Assembly (NCBI GenBank): GCA_900549485.1
Contig: UROG01000062.1
Span: 1 to 5,288, forward strand
Length of the DNA stretch: 5,288 nucleotides
Reading direction: 5' to 3'
DNA from: an uncultured Eubacteriales bacterium
Lineage (GTDB): Bacteria; Bacillota; Clostridia; Oscillospirales; Oscillospiraceae
Part shown: positions 1-5,288 of the stretch, piece after piece
Layout: every line of letters starts with the position of its first letter
How positions within the stretch are numbered: position 1 is the stretch's first letter
Program-made: the position numbers and the translations under genes
The notes under the pieces: model-generated
Database searches by the model: none
What the model saw: only the letters and a program-made list of their open reading frames with translations
Told to the model about the DNA's origin: nothing

Positions 1-33
1 ACGTACATGCCGCCGGAGAAAACGATCAAAACT

Positions 34-75
34 GTTTTTTGCCTGCGGGCAAAAAACTCTGCGAGGCTTTTTTTG
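34..75. terminator. Probable bidirectional terminator with two alternative hairpins
   Basis: Just downstream of the YgiQ stop codon there are two mutually exclusive hairpins. Hairpin I pairs 34-43 with 48-57 (10 bp, G plus six T, then GCC, against its complement, with a TGCG loop). Hairpin II pairs a six-A arm plus CTC (51-59) with GAG (63-65) and a T tract (68-74), with GC bulged at 66-67. The A-arm/T-arm arrangement reads as stem plus U-tract on both strands, so it could end the minus-strand operon and also a plus-strand gene entering from the left. The GC core of hairpin II is only 3 bp and no strong U-run follows hairpin I on the minus strand, so efficiency is uncertain. Confidence 0.5.
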
Positions 76-113
76 ACAATCTCAGCTGTACGGATTTCTC
101 CGCACGGCTGTTT

Positions 114-2069
114 TCATTTGTTCCGGCTTTTCGGTTTTGCGTTTTTCTTCGGCTTTGCCTTTGCCCAGCCCTTTTTGCTGACCGGCTTTTTCGCCGCAGG
201 CGCTTCGGCCTTTACCGCTTCCTTTTTCTTTTCCGCAGAATGTGCCTTGCCGCGCTTTGCCGGTGAATAGTCCGGCCGCACAAGGCACTCCGGTCCGAAG
301 CCTATAAGGTCTTCCCTGCCTGCCTCCTTAAGCGCTTCTATCACAAGCTTTCGCTTGTCAGGCCGCTTCCATTGCAGCAGCGCCCGCTGCATTGCCTTGT
401 CATGGAAGCTTTTCGCCACATAAACGCTCTTCATGGTCATGGGGTCGATCTCGGTATAATACATACAGGTGGATATCGTTCCCGGCGTCGGATAGAAGTC
501 CTGCACCTGCTCAGGCTGCCTGCCCATTTTGTTTAGGTATTCGGCAAGCGCCACGGCATCCTGCAAGGTGCTGCCCGGATGTGAACTCATGAGATACGGG
601 ACGACATACTGCTCCTTTGAGTACCGGTCGTTGAGATTTTTATAGCGTTCCATGAACTTTTCGTAGACGTCTATATGCGGTTTGCCCATATAGTCGAGTA
701 CGGAATCAATGCAGTGTTCAGGCGCGACCTTCAGCTGACCGGAGATGTGGTATTTCACAAGCTCGGAGAAAAATTCGCTGTTTTTGTCCTCCAGCATATA
801 ATCATAGCGTATCCCGCTGCGAACAAACACCTTTTTGATGCCCGGTATGGCGCGCAGCTTTCTCAGCAGCTTGAGATAATCGGAATGATCCGCGTCAAGA
901 TTGGGACACGGCGTGGGCGCGAGACAGCGTTTGTCCGGACACATACCGTATTTTTTCTGCTTTTCACATGATGTATGGCGGAAGTTTGCCGACGGACCGC
1001 CGACATCGTTTATATACCCTTTGAAATCCGGCAGTTTTGTAAGCGCAGTCACTTCGCGTATCACGCTTTCGTGTGAGCGCGATGTCACCATGCGCCCCTG
1101 ATGAAAGGCAAGCGCGCAGAATGAGCAGCCGCCGAAGCAGCCGCGGTTATGCGTAACCGAGAAGCGCACCTCCTCAAGCGCCGGAACGCCGCCCATCGGC
1201 TCATACATCGGGTGGTATTCCTTCGTATACGGAAGCTCCGCGACAAAATCCAGCTCCGCCGTCGTAAGGGGCATTGCAGGCGGGTTTACTATGAGATACC
1301 GCTTGTCATGCTTCTGTATAAGAGCCTTGCCGCGTACAGGATCGTGCTCCTCATACTCAACCCGCGTCGCTTCCGCGTAAAGCCGCCGGTTATCCCGAAC
1401 CTCCTCAAAGGACGGAAGCTCCAGATGGGGATATGCACATACGGAAGGATCGCTTACGGCGACAGCAGTTCCGCGCACATCGGTGATCTCCGACACGGGC
1501 GTCTTTGCCTTGAGCCGCTTTGCGATCTCCCGCGTGGCATATTCGCCCATACCGTAGATAAGTATATCCGCCCCGGCGTCAAAAAGCGCGCTGCGGCGTA
1601 CCTTATCGTCCCAGTAGTCGTAATGTGCAAAGCGGCGCAGGGACGCTTCAAGCCCGCCGATAACAACGGGCAGCCCCGGAAACGCCTCTCTTGCGCGGTT
1701 GGCATATACCACGACCGCATGATCGGGCCGCAGCCCCGCCTTTTTCCCCGGGGAATAAAAATCCTCCGAACGCGGCTTCTTTGCGGCGGTGTAGCGGGCA
1801 ACCATCGAGTCGAGATTGCCGGAGCCTATCATAACGCCGTACTTTGGCCGCCCCATGGCGCGGAACGCCTCCGCGTCATGCCAGTCGGGCTGGGCAAGCA
1901 CCGCCACGCGGTAGCCCTCCGCCTCAAGCACTCTGGCAATGACCGTAGTGCCGAAGCTCGGATGATCGACATACGCGTCTCCGGTGACGACAAGAAAATC
2001 GTACCACCACCAGCCGCGGCTTTCCATATCCTCCTTTGAAACCGGGAGAAACTCAAATATCTCGCTCAT
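114..2069 (-). CDS. ygiQ: YgiQ family (UPF0313) radical SAM protein
   Basis: This 651-residue protein belongs to the YgiQ family of radical S-adenosylmethionine proteins, whose reaction is not known to me. The N-terminal part carries the family hallmarks VVTGDAYVDHPSFG (residues 27-40), AQPDW (59-63), IGSGNLDSMV (81-90), GGLEASLRRFAHYDYWDD (138-155) and IYGMGE (171-176). The radical SAM cluster motif CxxxCxxC is C311-C315-C318, preceded by THNRG. A second cysteine set, C368, C377, C382 and C388 (spacing x8, x4, x5), matches the spacing I recall in E. coli YgiQ and may hold a second metal site. VAPEH (448-452) and YLMSSHPG (492-499) belong to the barrel. Residues 602-651 form a basic tail with 17 lysines in 50 positions, probably disordered. 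The start is supported by GAGGA (2080-2076) six bases upstream; the ATG overlaps the preceding metallophosphoesterase gene by four bases (ATGA). It is the last gene of a three-gene operon. Family assignment is firm; function is unknown. The protein is probably cytoplasmic, with no signal peptide. Confidence 0.95.
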   Translation of the reverse strand: MSEIFEFLPVSKEDMESRGWWWYDFLVVTGDAYVDHPSFGTTVIARVLEAEGYRVAVLAQPDWHDAEAFRAMGRPKYGVMIGSGNLDSMVARYTAAKKPRSEDFYSPGKKAGLRPDHAVVVYANRAREAFPGLPVVIGGLEASLRRFAHYDYWDDKVRRSALFDAGADILIYGMGEYATREIAKRLKAKTPVSEITDVRGTAVAVSDPSVCAYPHLELPSFEEVRDNRRLYAEATRVEYEEHDPVRGKALIQKHDKRYLIVNPPAMPLTTAELDFVAELPYTKEYHPMYEPMGGVPALEEVRFSVTHNRGCFGGCSFCALAFHQGRMVTSRSHESVIREVTALTKLPDFKGYINDVGGPSANFRHTSCEKQKKYGMCPDKRCLAPTPCPNLDADHSDYLKLLRKLRAIPGIKKVFVRSGIRYDYMLEDKNSEFFSELVKYHISGQLKVAPEHCIDSVLDYMGKPHIDVYEKFMERYKNLNDRYSKEQYVVPYLMSSHPGSTLQDAVALAEYLNKMGRQPEQVQDFYPTPGTISTCMYYTEIDPMTMKSVYVAKSFHDKAMQRALLQWKRPDKRKLVIEALKEAGREDLIGFGPECLVRPDYSPAKRGKAHSAEKKKEAVKAEAPAAKKPVSKKGWAKAKPKKNAKPKSRNK

Positions 2070-3175
2070 ACCGTTTCCTCGAATTTCCCGAAGTACCAGC
2101 CGCTGACGCCGTTTTTCTTGCAGAAATAACCTCTTGACGTCGTCTCCACGACCTTGAGCATATCGCCCTTGCGGACGGGCAGCACATAGTCGGTGCAGTC
2201 ATTGCAGTTTGTATACTCCGTGTCGCTGTAAAGATATTTTGTGAGTATGTCCAGCTCGTACCCGCTTGAAACGTGGCGGCATCTTGAAAATTCCTCTCCG
2301 CGCTCAAGCACCTGCACAAGGCTGTCGTCCCATGGGACATAGCATGACTCGGTGCTTGCCGTCTGCGCGTCAAGCGCCCGGTACTCTCTGAAGCCGTCAT
2401 AGCTTTCCCAGAAAAAATGATCGCTGAATTTGTGCGGAATGATAAGGCAGTTCAGCTGTCCGTCGTCCTTGAGCACACATCCGCCGTCAATGTTGACGAT
2501 TTTGCTGTCGCGGTCAACTATCGGATTGGCGCACACCCTGCCTTTGTTGTACAGCACCACCGGCGTATGCCCGACAATGACCCACTTGTCAAAGCGGTAT
2601 CCCTTTTTCATGAAATAATCGCAGCGTACAAAGTCGTCTATCGTATGCTCATCCAGCCGCTTTCCGGGATTGGCCGCAGCGTGGGCAAAGATGAAATTTT
2701 CCGTTTCTATGGCGTGCGGGAGCGCCGATATGAACCGCCACTCGTTCTGAAAGCTCATGAAAAGCTTTTTCTTGCAGTCGGTGAAGCTGTCGATATCGAA
2801 CGGGTCAATGCCGCATTCGTTGCACATATCCCATAATAGCCCGCACTTTTTGTGCAGAATGTATTGCAGCAAATGCTCATCCGCCTCGGGCGGCGCTTTG
2901 AATATTATAAACCAGTCGTCGCAGTTGCCGCACACCGTATGCACGTTGCCGCGGCGGGTCAGCTCCATTATGTACCTGAGCGTTCCGAGACTGTCGCTGC
3001 CCTTTTCGAGAAAGTCGCCGTCAATGATAAGCTCGTCCTCATCGGAGAAGTTTACCTTTTCAAGCACACCCCTGAGATATTCAAGATTCCCGTGAATATC
3101 GGAAATGACAAGTATCCTTTTGTTTTCCGGAAGCCTGAGCCTTTTGACTGTTGCGGGTCTGTCGTATAGTTTCAT
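2066..3175 (-). CDS. Metallophosphoesterase with C-terminal SH3-like domain
   Basis: This 369-residue protein is a calcineurin-type, two-metal phosphoesterase. Motifs seen in order are SDIHGN (residues 25-30, metal ligands D26 and H28), DGDFLEKG (52-59, D54), GNCDDW (83-88, N84), FAHA (163-166, H165) and GHTPV (202-206, H203). The GNCD form of motif III recalls YfcE/MJ0936-like phosphodiesterases, whereas NIDGGCV (228-234) after GHTP recalls PPP phosphatases and bacterial Ap4A-hydrolase-like proteins, so the substrate may be a phosphodiester, a nucleotide or a phosphoprotein. Residues about 328-369 (VRKGDMLKVVE, then GVSGWYFGKF) look like a bacterial SH3 domain, which may bind a partner or ligand. 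The protein has 15 cysteines, including three CxxC pairs (82/85, 118/121, 324/327). There is no signal peptide, so it is probably cytoplasmic. The start ATG overlaps the upstream stop by one base (TAATG), with GGAGAA (3190-3185) nine bases before it. It is the middle gene of the operon. The fold is certain; the substrate is not. Confidence 0.9.
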   Translation of the reverse strand: MKLYDRPATVKRLRLPENKRILVISDIHGNLEYLRGVLEKVNFSDEDELIIDGDFLEKGSDSLGTLRYIMELTRRGNVHTVCGNCDDWFIIFKAPPEADEHLLQYILHKKCGLLWDMCNECGIDPFDIDSFTDCKKKLFMSFQNEWRFISALPHAIETENFIFAHAAANPGKRLDEHTIDDFVRCDYFMKKGYRFDKWVIVGHTPVVLYNKGRVCANPIVDRDSKIVNIDGGCVLKDDGQLNCLIIPHKFSDHFFWESYDGFREYRALDAQTASTESCYVPWDDSLVQVLERGEEFSRCRHVSSGYELDILTKYLYSDTEYTNCNDCTDYVLPVRKGDMLKVVETTSRGYFCKKNGVSGWYFGKFEETV

Positions 3176-4272
3176 TACAGCTTCTTCTCCATCAGCAGAA
3201 GCTTGTTCTCGCTGCCTTTATTTTCAAAGCCGTGCCGCAGATAAAACTCGATCGCGGCGGTGTTATCCGGCGCAGTATGCAGCCCAAGCTTCTTTCTGCC
3301 CATTTCCCTGTACATCATGAGCGGGCGCGCAAGCGCCTGCGCGCCGTAGCCCTTGCCGCGGTACTCCTTCTTGAGATACAGCAGACTTATCCAGCCCACG
3401 CCGCGCTCCGCGCCCCTTGCCATATCCATGTCCACAAGTCCGGCGTCCTCATCCCCGCACAAAAGCTTTATAACGGAGCGGTCGTTATATGCATAGTGTT
3501 CCTCGGCGGATTTGAGATACGGCGCCGGCGCATAGCCCTCAAGGCTTCCATGTGCGGCAAGCCACGCATCCTCATAGCAGGCGCTGTAATATTGCTCATT
3601 CCGCGCCGGATCAATAAACTCGTGGCGTATATCCCGCGTTTTGTTGAAAACAGGGATGCCGATGTTTTCTATATGATAATAGCTGTTAAGCTCCACGGGT
3701 GAAAAAGTTCCCTTGTCATATGTAAAGGTCGAAACCGAGGTGTTGCGGAAGATAGGGAGGCGCTTGACGTCGTTGAGTGAAATGCCCGTTACCCTCGATG
3801 TAAAGGCGCGTATTGCGACGCCGTGGCTGACGACTGCGATGCGCTTGCCGTCGTTCTCCCTTGCTATTTCCTCGATCGCGCCGTATACCCTGTCCGCCAC
3901 CTGATGATACGTCTCCGCCCCGTCGATGTACCATGTCTCCGCGCTGAACACAAATTCATTGGCAAGCACCGGCTCATCATGGAAAAGGTTTCCGAAATAC
4001 GCCTTTTCCCACGGCCCCACGTTTATCTCACGCAGGCGTTTATCCCTGATCACCTCAAGCCCCTTCGGCTCGCTTATAGCTTCGGCGGTAAAAACAGCGC
4101 GTCTGAGATCGCTTGAATACACCTTATCAACCGGTACGGACAGAAAGCGCTCCCTGAGCGCCCGCTGCTGCCTGACCCCCGCTTCGGTAACTGCGCCGTC
4201 CCAGAAGCCCTGCATCATTCGGTATATATTCCCCTCTGCCTGTGTATGTCGAATAAGAAAAATTTCTGTCAT
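3175..4272 (-). CDS. Histidine phosphatase - GNAT N-acetyltransferase fusion
   Basis: This 365-residue protein joins two enzymes. Residues 1-205 are a histidine phosphatase (phosphoglycerate mutase-like) domain: LIRHTQ (6-11) gives the phosphorylated His9 and Arg8, SSDLRRA (53-59) gives the second phosphate-binding Arg, LREINVGPWE (80-89) gives acid Glu82, and VVSHG (147-151) gives the second catalytic His150. All active-site residues are present. Residues about 220-365 are a GNAT acetyltransferase domain: strand WISLLYL (294-300), the acetyl-CoA pyrophosphate loop EYRGKGYG (303-310), and N337 followed by AAIEFYLRHGFE (339-350), the usual C-terminal GNAT signature. Both domains look active. 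The ATG at 4272 is chosen because GGAGG (4286-4282) lies nine bases upstream and RHTQ follows immediately. The frame stays open upstream to 4476, but those 68 codons lack a ribosome site and resemble no phosphatase N-terminus. It is the first gene of the operon, with its stop overlapping the next start. Substrates are unknown. Confidence 0.93.
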   Translation of the reverse strand: MTEIFLIRHTQAEGNIYRMMQGFWDGAVTEAGVRQQRALRERFLSVPVDKVYSSDLRRAVFTAEAISEPKGLEVIRDKRLREINVGPWEKAYFGNLFHDEPVLANEFVFSAETWYIDGAETYHQVADRVYGAIEEIARENDGKRIAVVSHGVAIRAFTSRVTGISLNDVKRLPIFRNTSVSTFTYDKGTFSPVELNSYYHIENIGIPVFNKTRDIRHEFIDPARNEQYYSACYEDAWLAAHGSLEGYAPAPYLKSAEEHYAYNDRSVIKLLCGDEDAGLVDMDMARGAERGVGWISLLYLKKEYRGKGYGAQALARPLMMYREMGRKKLGLHTAPDNTAAIEFYLRHGFENKGSENKLLLMEKKL

Positions 4273-4281
4273 AAACTTGTG

Positions 4282-4286
4282 CCTCC
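4282..4286 (-). promoter_or_regulatory. Shine-Dalgarno site fixing the phosphatase-GNAT start
   Basis: The minus strand reads GGAGG here, nine bases before the ATG at 4272-4270. This is the only strong ribosome site in the 200-base open extension of the reading frame, and it decides in favour of the shorter protein beginning MTEIFLIRHTQ. Confidence 0.85.
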
Positions 4287-4291
4287 ACACC

Positions 4292-4320
4292 TTGACCGCC
4301 GCAGAATAATACAGTATAAT
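4292..4320 (+). promoter_or_regulatory. Sigma-A-type promoter facing the PurN-like gene
   Basis: TTGACC (4292-4297) and a perfect TATAAT (4315-4320) are separated by exactly 17 bases. Transcription would start near 4327 and run rightward, giving a leader of about 255 nt before the PurN-like start codon. I found no comparable plus-strand promoter nearer the gene. The site lies inside the 5' leader of the minus-strand operon, a few bases from that operon's ribosome binding site. The match is close to consensus, but activity is inferred. Confidence 0.65.
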
Positions 4321-4369
4321 ACTTAACATAACATGCCGAAACACATTATGCAGTTTTCGCATAAAGCAC

Positions 4370-4466
4370 CTTTTGAAGCATGGCCGTGCATAAACCGTAG
4401 CAGTCAAATCAAAGCTTGCGCCTTCATTTAAGCCGCTGCCTGCGCGGCTCATGAACGCTTCAAAAG
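4370..4466. repeat. 97-bp element bounded by 10-bp perfect inverted repeats
   Basis: CTTTTGAAGC at 4370-4379 is the exact reverse complement of GCTTCAAAAG at 4457-4466. The trinucleotide CAC lies immediately outside the repeat on both sides: at 4367-4369 on the left and 4467-4469 on the right, as a direct repeat. This could be the closing stem of a branched RNA or the ends of a small palindromic (MITE-like) repeat with a 3-bp target duplication. Only one copy is in the window, so mobility cannot be judged. Confidence 0.45.
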
Positions 4467-4470
4467 CACT

Positions 4471-4490
4471 GAGCAAAGTTCACTTTGCTC
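4471..4490. other. Perfect 8-bp hairpin with TTCA loop
   Basis: GAGCAAAG, loop TTCA, CTTTGCTC. On the plus strand it is followed by GGTTTTGAG, which is only a weak U-run, so it might act as an attenuator or weak terminator for RNA started near 4327. On the minus strand it lies within the first 25 or so bases of the predicted operon transcript (start near 4497), where it could stabilise the 5' end. Confidence 0.45.
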
Positions 4491-4503
4491 GGTTTTGAGT
4501 ATT

Positions 4504-4532
4504 ATTATAGCGTGTTTCCCGCCGTTGTACAA
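4504..4532 (-). promoter_or_regulatory. Promoter of the phosphatase-GNAT / phosphoesterase / YgiQ operon
   Basis: On the minus strand TTGTAC (4532-4527) is followed, after 17 bases, by a perfect TATAAT (4509-4504). Transcription would start near 4497, giving a leader of about 225 nt before the ATG at 4272. The -35 matches only the TTG part of consensus. A TATACT closer to the gene (4318-4313) lacks a convincing -35. Confidence 0.6.
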
Positions 4533-4582
4533 GAGTTTTAATTCAGGGGGCGCGGAGAGTTTCTTTCCGCTTTAGAGAGGTT

Positions 4583-5194
4583 ATGGTCAGAGCTGCGGCA
4601 TTGGTGTCCGGAGACGGGGCGAAGCTCCAGGCGATTCTGGACGCAATGTACTTCAAAGAAATTGATAATTTCGAGCTGGTGGCGGTTATTTCTCCCGACA
4701 AGGACGTTTACGCGATGAAGCGTGCGCTCAACGCGGGCGTTCCGGCTTACGTCGTGGATCCGGAGCTTTTCCCCACCATGACAAGCCACAGCATGGCTAT
4801 CGCCAACAAGCTCAAGGATATGGATATCGACCTTGTTATTCTGGCGGGCTATGACCTGCCGCTCGGCGTGGTGCCGTATCAGTTCAAAAACCGCATAATC
4901 GGTACATATCCTGCGCTCTATCCCGCTTTTGAAGACGTTGAGGGCGATCTTTGCCGCGCCGCGCTTGAACGCGGCGTAAAGGTCACGGGCGCGACGGCGT
5001 ATTTTGCCGACGGGGACGGGCATGTCGGCAATATCATTTACCAGAAGGCTGTCAATGTCCTGCCCGACGACACGCCCGACACTCTCCGGCAGAGGGTCAT
5101 GGAGGAGGGCGAATGGAAAATTCTCACACAGGCCGTCTCTCAATACTGTGCAGGCCGCCTCGCCATCCACGGCAACAGAGTTGTAGTCAAATAA
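4583..5194 (+). CDS. PurN-like formyltransferase-fold protein lacking catalytic residues
   Basis: This 203-residue protein, near the usual PurN length, resembles phosphoribosylglycinamide formyltransferase, which transfers a formyl group from 10-formyltetrahydrofolate in purine synthesis. Family features are SGDGAKLQAILDA (9-21), DLVILAGY (83-90), the NRII segment (103-106), RAALERGVKVTGAT (125-138) and TPDTLRQRVMEEGEW (164-178). By comparison with E. coli PurN from memory, the catalytic motif NIHPS is GTYPA here (107-111), so Asn106 becomes Gly107 and His108 becomes Tyr109. The DGGP motif with catalytic Asp144 is replaced by GHVGN (146-150). Ser12 and Asn13 of the phosphate loop are Ala13 and Lys14. 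The loop before AALERG is shorter and its usual His is Cys124. The reading frame is intact. I infer a pseudoenzyme or altered function; automatic annotation would probably call it purN. The start follows AGAGAGG, which ends only two bases before the ATG, an unusually short spacing, but MVRAAALVSG matches the family N-terminus. It is transcribed divergently from the operon. Confidence 0.85.
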   Translation: MVRAAALVSGDGAKLQAILDAMYFKEIDNFELVAVISPDKDVYAMKRALNAGVPAYVVDPELFPTMTSHSMAIANKLKDMDIDLVILAGYDLPLGVVPYQFKNRIIGTYPALYPAFEDVEGDLCRAALERGVKVTGATAYFADGDGHVGNIIYQKAVNVLPDDTPDTLRQRVMEEGEWKILTQAVSQYCAGRLAIHGNRVVVK

Positions 5195-5219
5195 AATAAC
5201 AAATAACATAAAAATGGAT

Positions 5220-5236
5220 GCAGCGGAAGTCGCTGT
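5220..5236 (+). other. Small hairpin between the PurN-like stop and the terminator
   Basis: CAGCG (5221-5225) pairs with CGCTG (5231-5235) around a GAAGT loop, extended by a G-T wobble. No U-tract follows. It may only add to 3'-end structure ahead of the main terminator. Confidence 0.3.
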
Positions 5237-5250
5237 GCACTTGTAAAATG

Positions 5251-5288
5251 AAAGTAGACACTCACAAAAGTGTGGGTGTCTACTTTTT
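5251..5288 (+). terminator. Strong intrinsic terminator of the PurN-like gene
   Basis: Positions 5251-5266 pair with 5271-5286 over 16 bp, with one T-G wobble (5262 with 5275) and an AAAG loop (5267-5270). The 3' arm runs into five Ts (5284-5288) at the window edge. It lies 56 bases after the stop codon. The complementary strand also gives stem plus a T-rich CTTTCATTTT stretch, so it may work in both directions for a neighbour outside the window. Confidence 0.9.

Larger units (their letters stand above)
4346..4490. other. Structured intergenic region with several hairpins
   Basis: The 310-base gap between the divergent genes (4273-4582) holds no gene that I can support. Its centre contains, in order: TTATGC/GCATAA (4346-4351 with 4359-4364, 7-base loop); the near-perfect palindrome GCATGGCCGTGC (4378-4389); a long-range 10-bp pairing of 4370-4379 with 4457-4466; AGCCGC/GCGGCT (4431-4436 with 4444-4449, 7-base loop); and GAGCAAAG/CTTTGCTC (4471-4478 with 4483-4490). 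It would be transcribed from both predicted promoters, so it could act as leader RNA, an antisense RNA pair or a small RNA. I do not recognise a known riboswitch class. Confidence 0.5.

Noticed and set aside
7..270. Small plus-strand frames rich in Phe/Ala at the left edge
   Set aside because: They are the reverse reading of the lysine-rich YgiQ tail and its terminator; no family features.
1149..2039. Long plus-strand open frame (296 codons) opposite ygiQ
   Set aside because: It lies wholly antisense to a firmly identified gene, its product is Arg/His-rich and resembles no family, and it is the expected shadow of a GC-rich coding strand.
2417..3702. Several plus-strand open frames of 100-180 codons opposite the phosphoesterase and phosphatase genes
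   Set aside because: They overlap one another and the real genes, lack domain motifs and have no convincing ribosome sites.
4313..4341. Second minus-strand promoter (TATACT with TTTCGG)
   Set aside because: The -35 matches only two of six consensus positions; the TTGTAC/TATAAT pair upstream is better.
4273..4476. 68-codon N-terminal extension of the phosphatase-GNAT frame, starting at TTG 4476
   Set aside because: There is no ribosome site at the TTG, whereas a strong GGAGG precedes the ATG at 4272, and the catalytic RHTQ motif of this family sits at the very N-terminus. The region is better explained as promoter and leader.
4327..4582. Known riboswitch (purine, THF, PRPP or ppGpp class) in the PurN-like leader
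   Set aside because: I see hairpins but could not match any conserved core of these classes by eye. A covariance-model search with Infernal against Rfam would settle it.
4538..5209. Minus-strand open frame (223 codons) covering the PurN-like gene
   Set aside because: It mirrors the whole PurN-like gene, has no recognisable domain and no good ribosome site; the plus-strand frame has clear family motifs.

Overview
The window has moderate to high GC, tightly packed genes, good GAGG/GGAGG ribosome binding sites and sigma-A-like promoters. The PurN-like protein resembles clostridial PurN proteins as I remember them. Together this suggests a Clostridia member of the Firmicutes, perhaps an Oscillospirales/Ruminococcaceae gut organism. 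That placement is an inference from style; no rRNA or other marker gene is present.

Layout. Positions 1-113 hold no supportable gene, but contain two overlapping hairpins (34-57 and 50-75) that probably end transcription. Positions 114-4272 carry three minus-strand genes in one overlapping operon, transcribed right to left. The first is a histidine phosphatase fused to a GNAT acetyltransferase (4272-3175). The second is a metallophosphoesterase with a C-terminal SH3-like domain (3175-2066). The third is a YgiQ-family radical SAM protein (2069-114). Their junctions are TAATG (1-base overlap) and ATGA (4-base overlap), so translation is probably coupled. Positions 4273-4582 are a structured intergenic region. 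It has one good promoter facing each way, placed so that the two transcripts would overlap for roughly 170 nt, with several hairpins including a 97-bp element bounded by perfect 10-bp inverted repeats. Positions 4583-5194 encode a plus-strand PurN-fold protein, followed by a strong intrinsic terminator at 5251-5288.

How the genes may work together. The operon pairs two phosphoester hydrolases of unrelated folds, an acetyltransferase domain and a radical SAM enzyme whose substrate I do not know. The tight coupling suggests one process, possibly processing of a phosphorylated small molecule or signalling nucleotide, but the sequence does not reveal the substrate. The divergent PurN-like protein keeps the formyltransferase fold but lacks the catalytic Asn and His, probably the catalytic Asp, and part of the phosphate-binding loop. 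It is best read as a possible pseudoenzyme or a protein with a new function, not as the purine pathway enzyme. The most unusual parts of the window are this PurN-like protein, the phosphatase-GNAT fusion and the structured, doubly promoted intergenic region.
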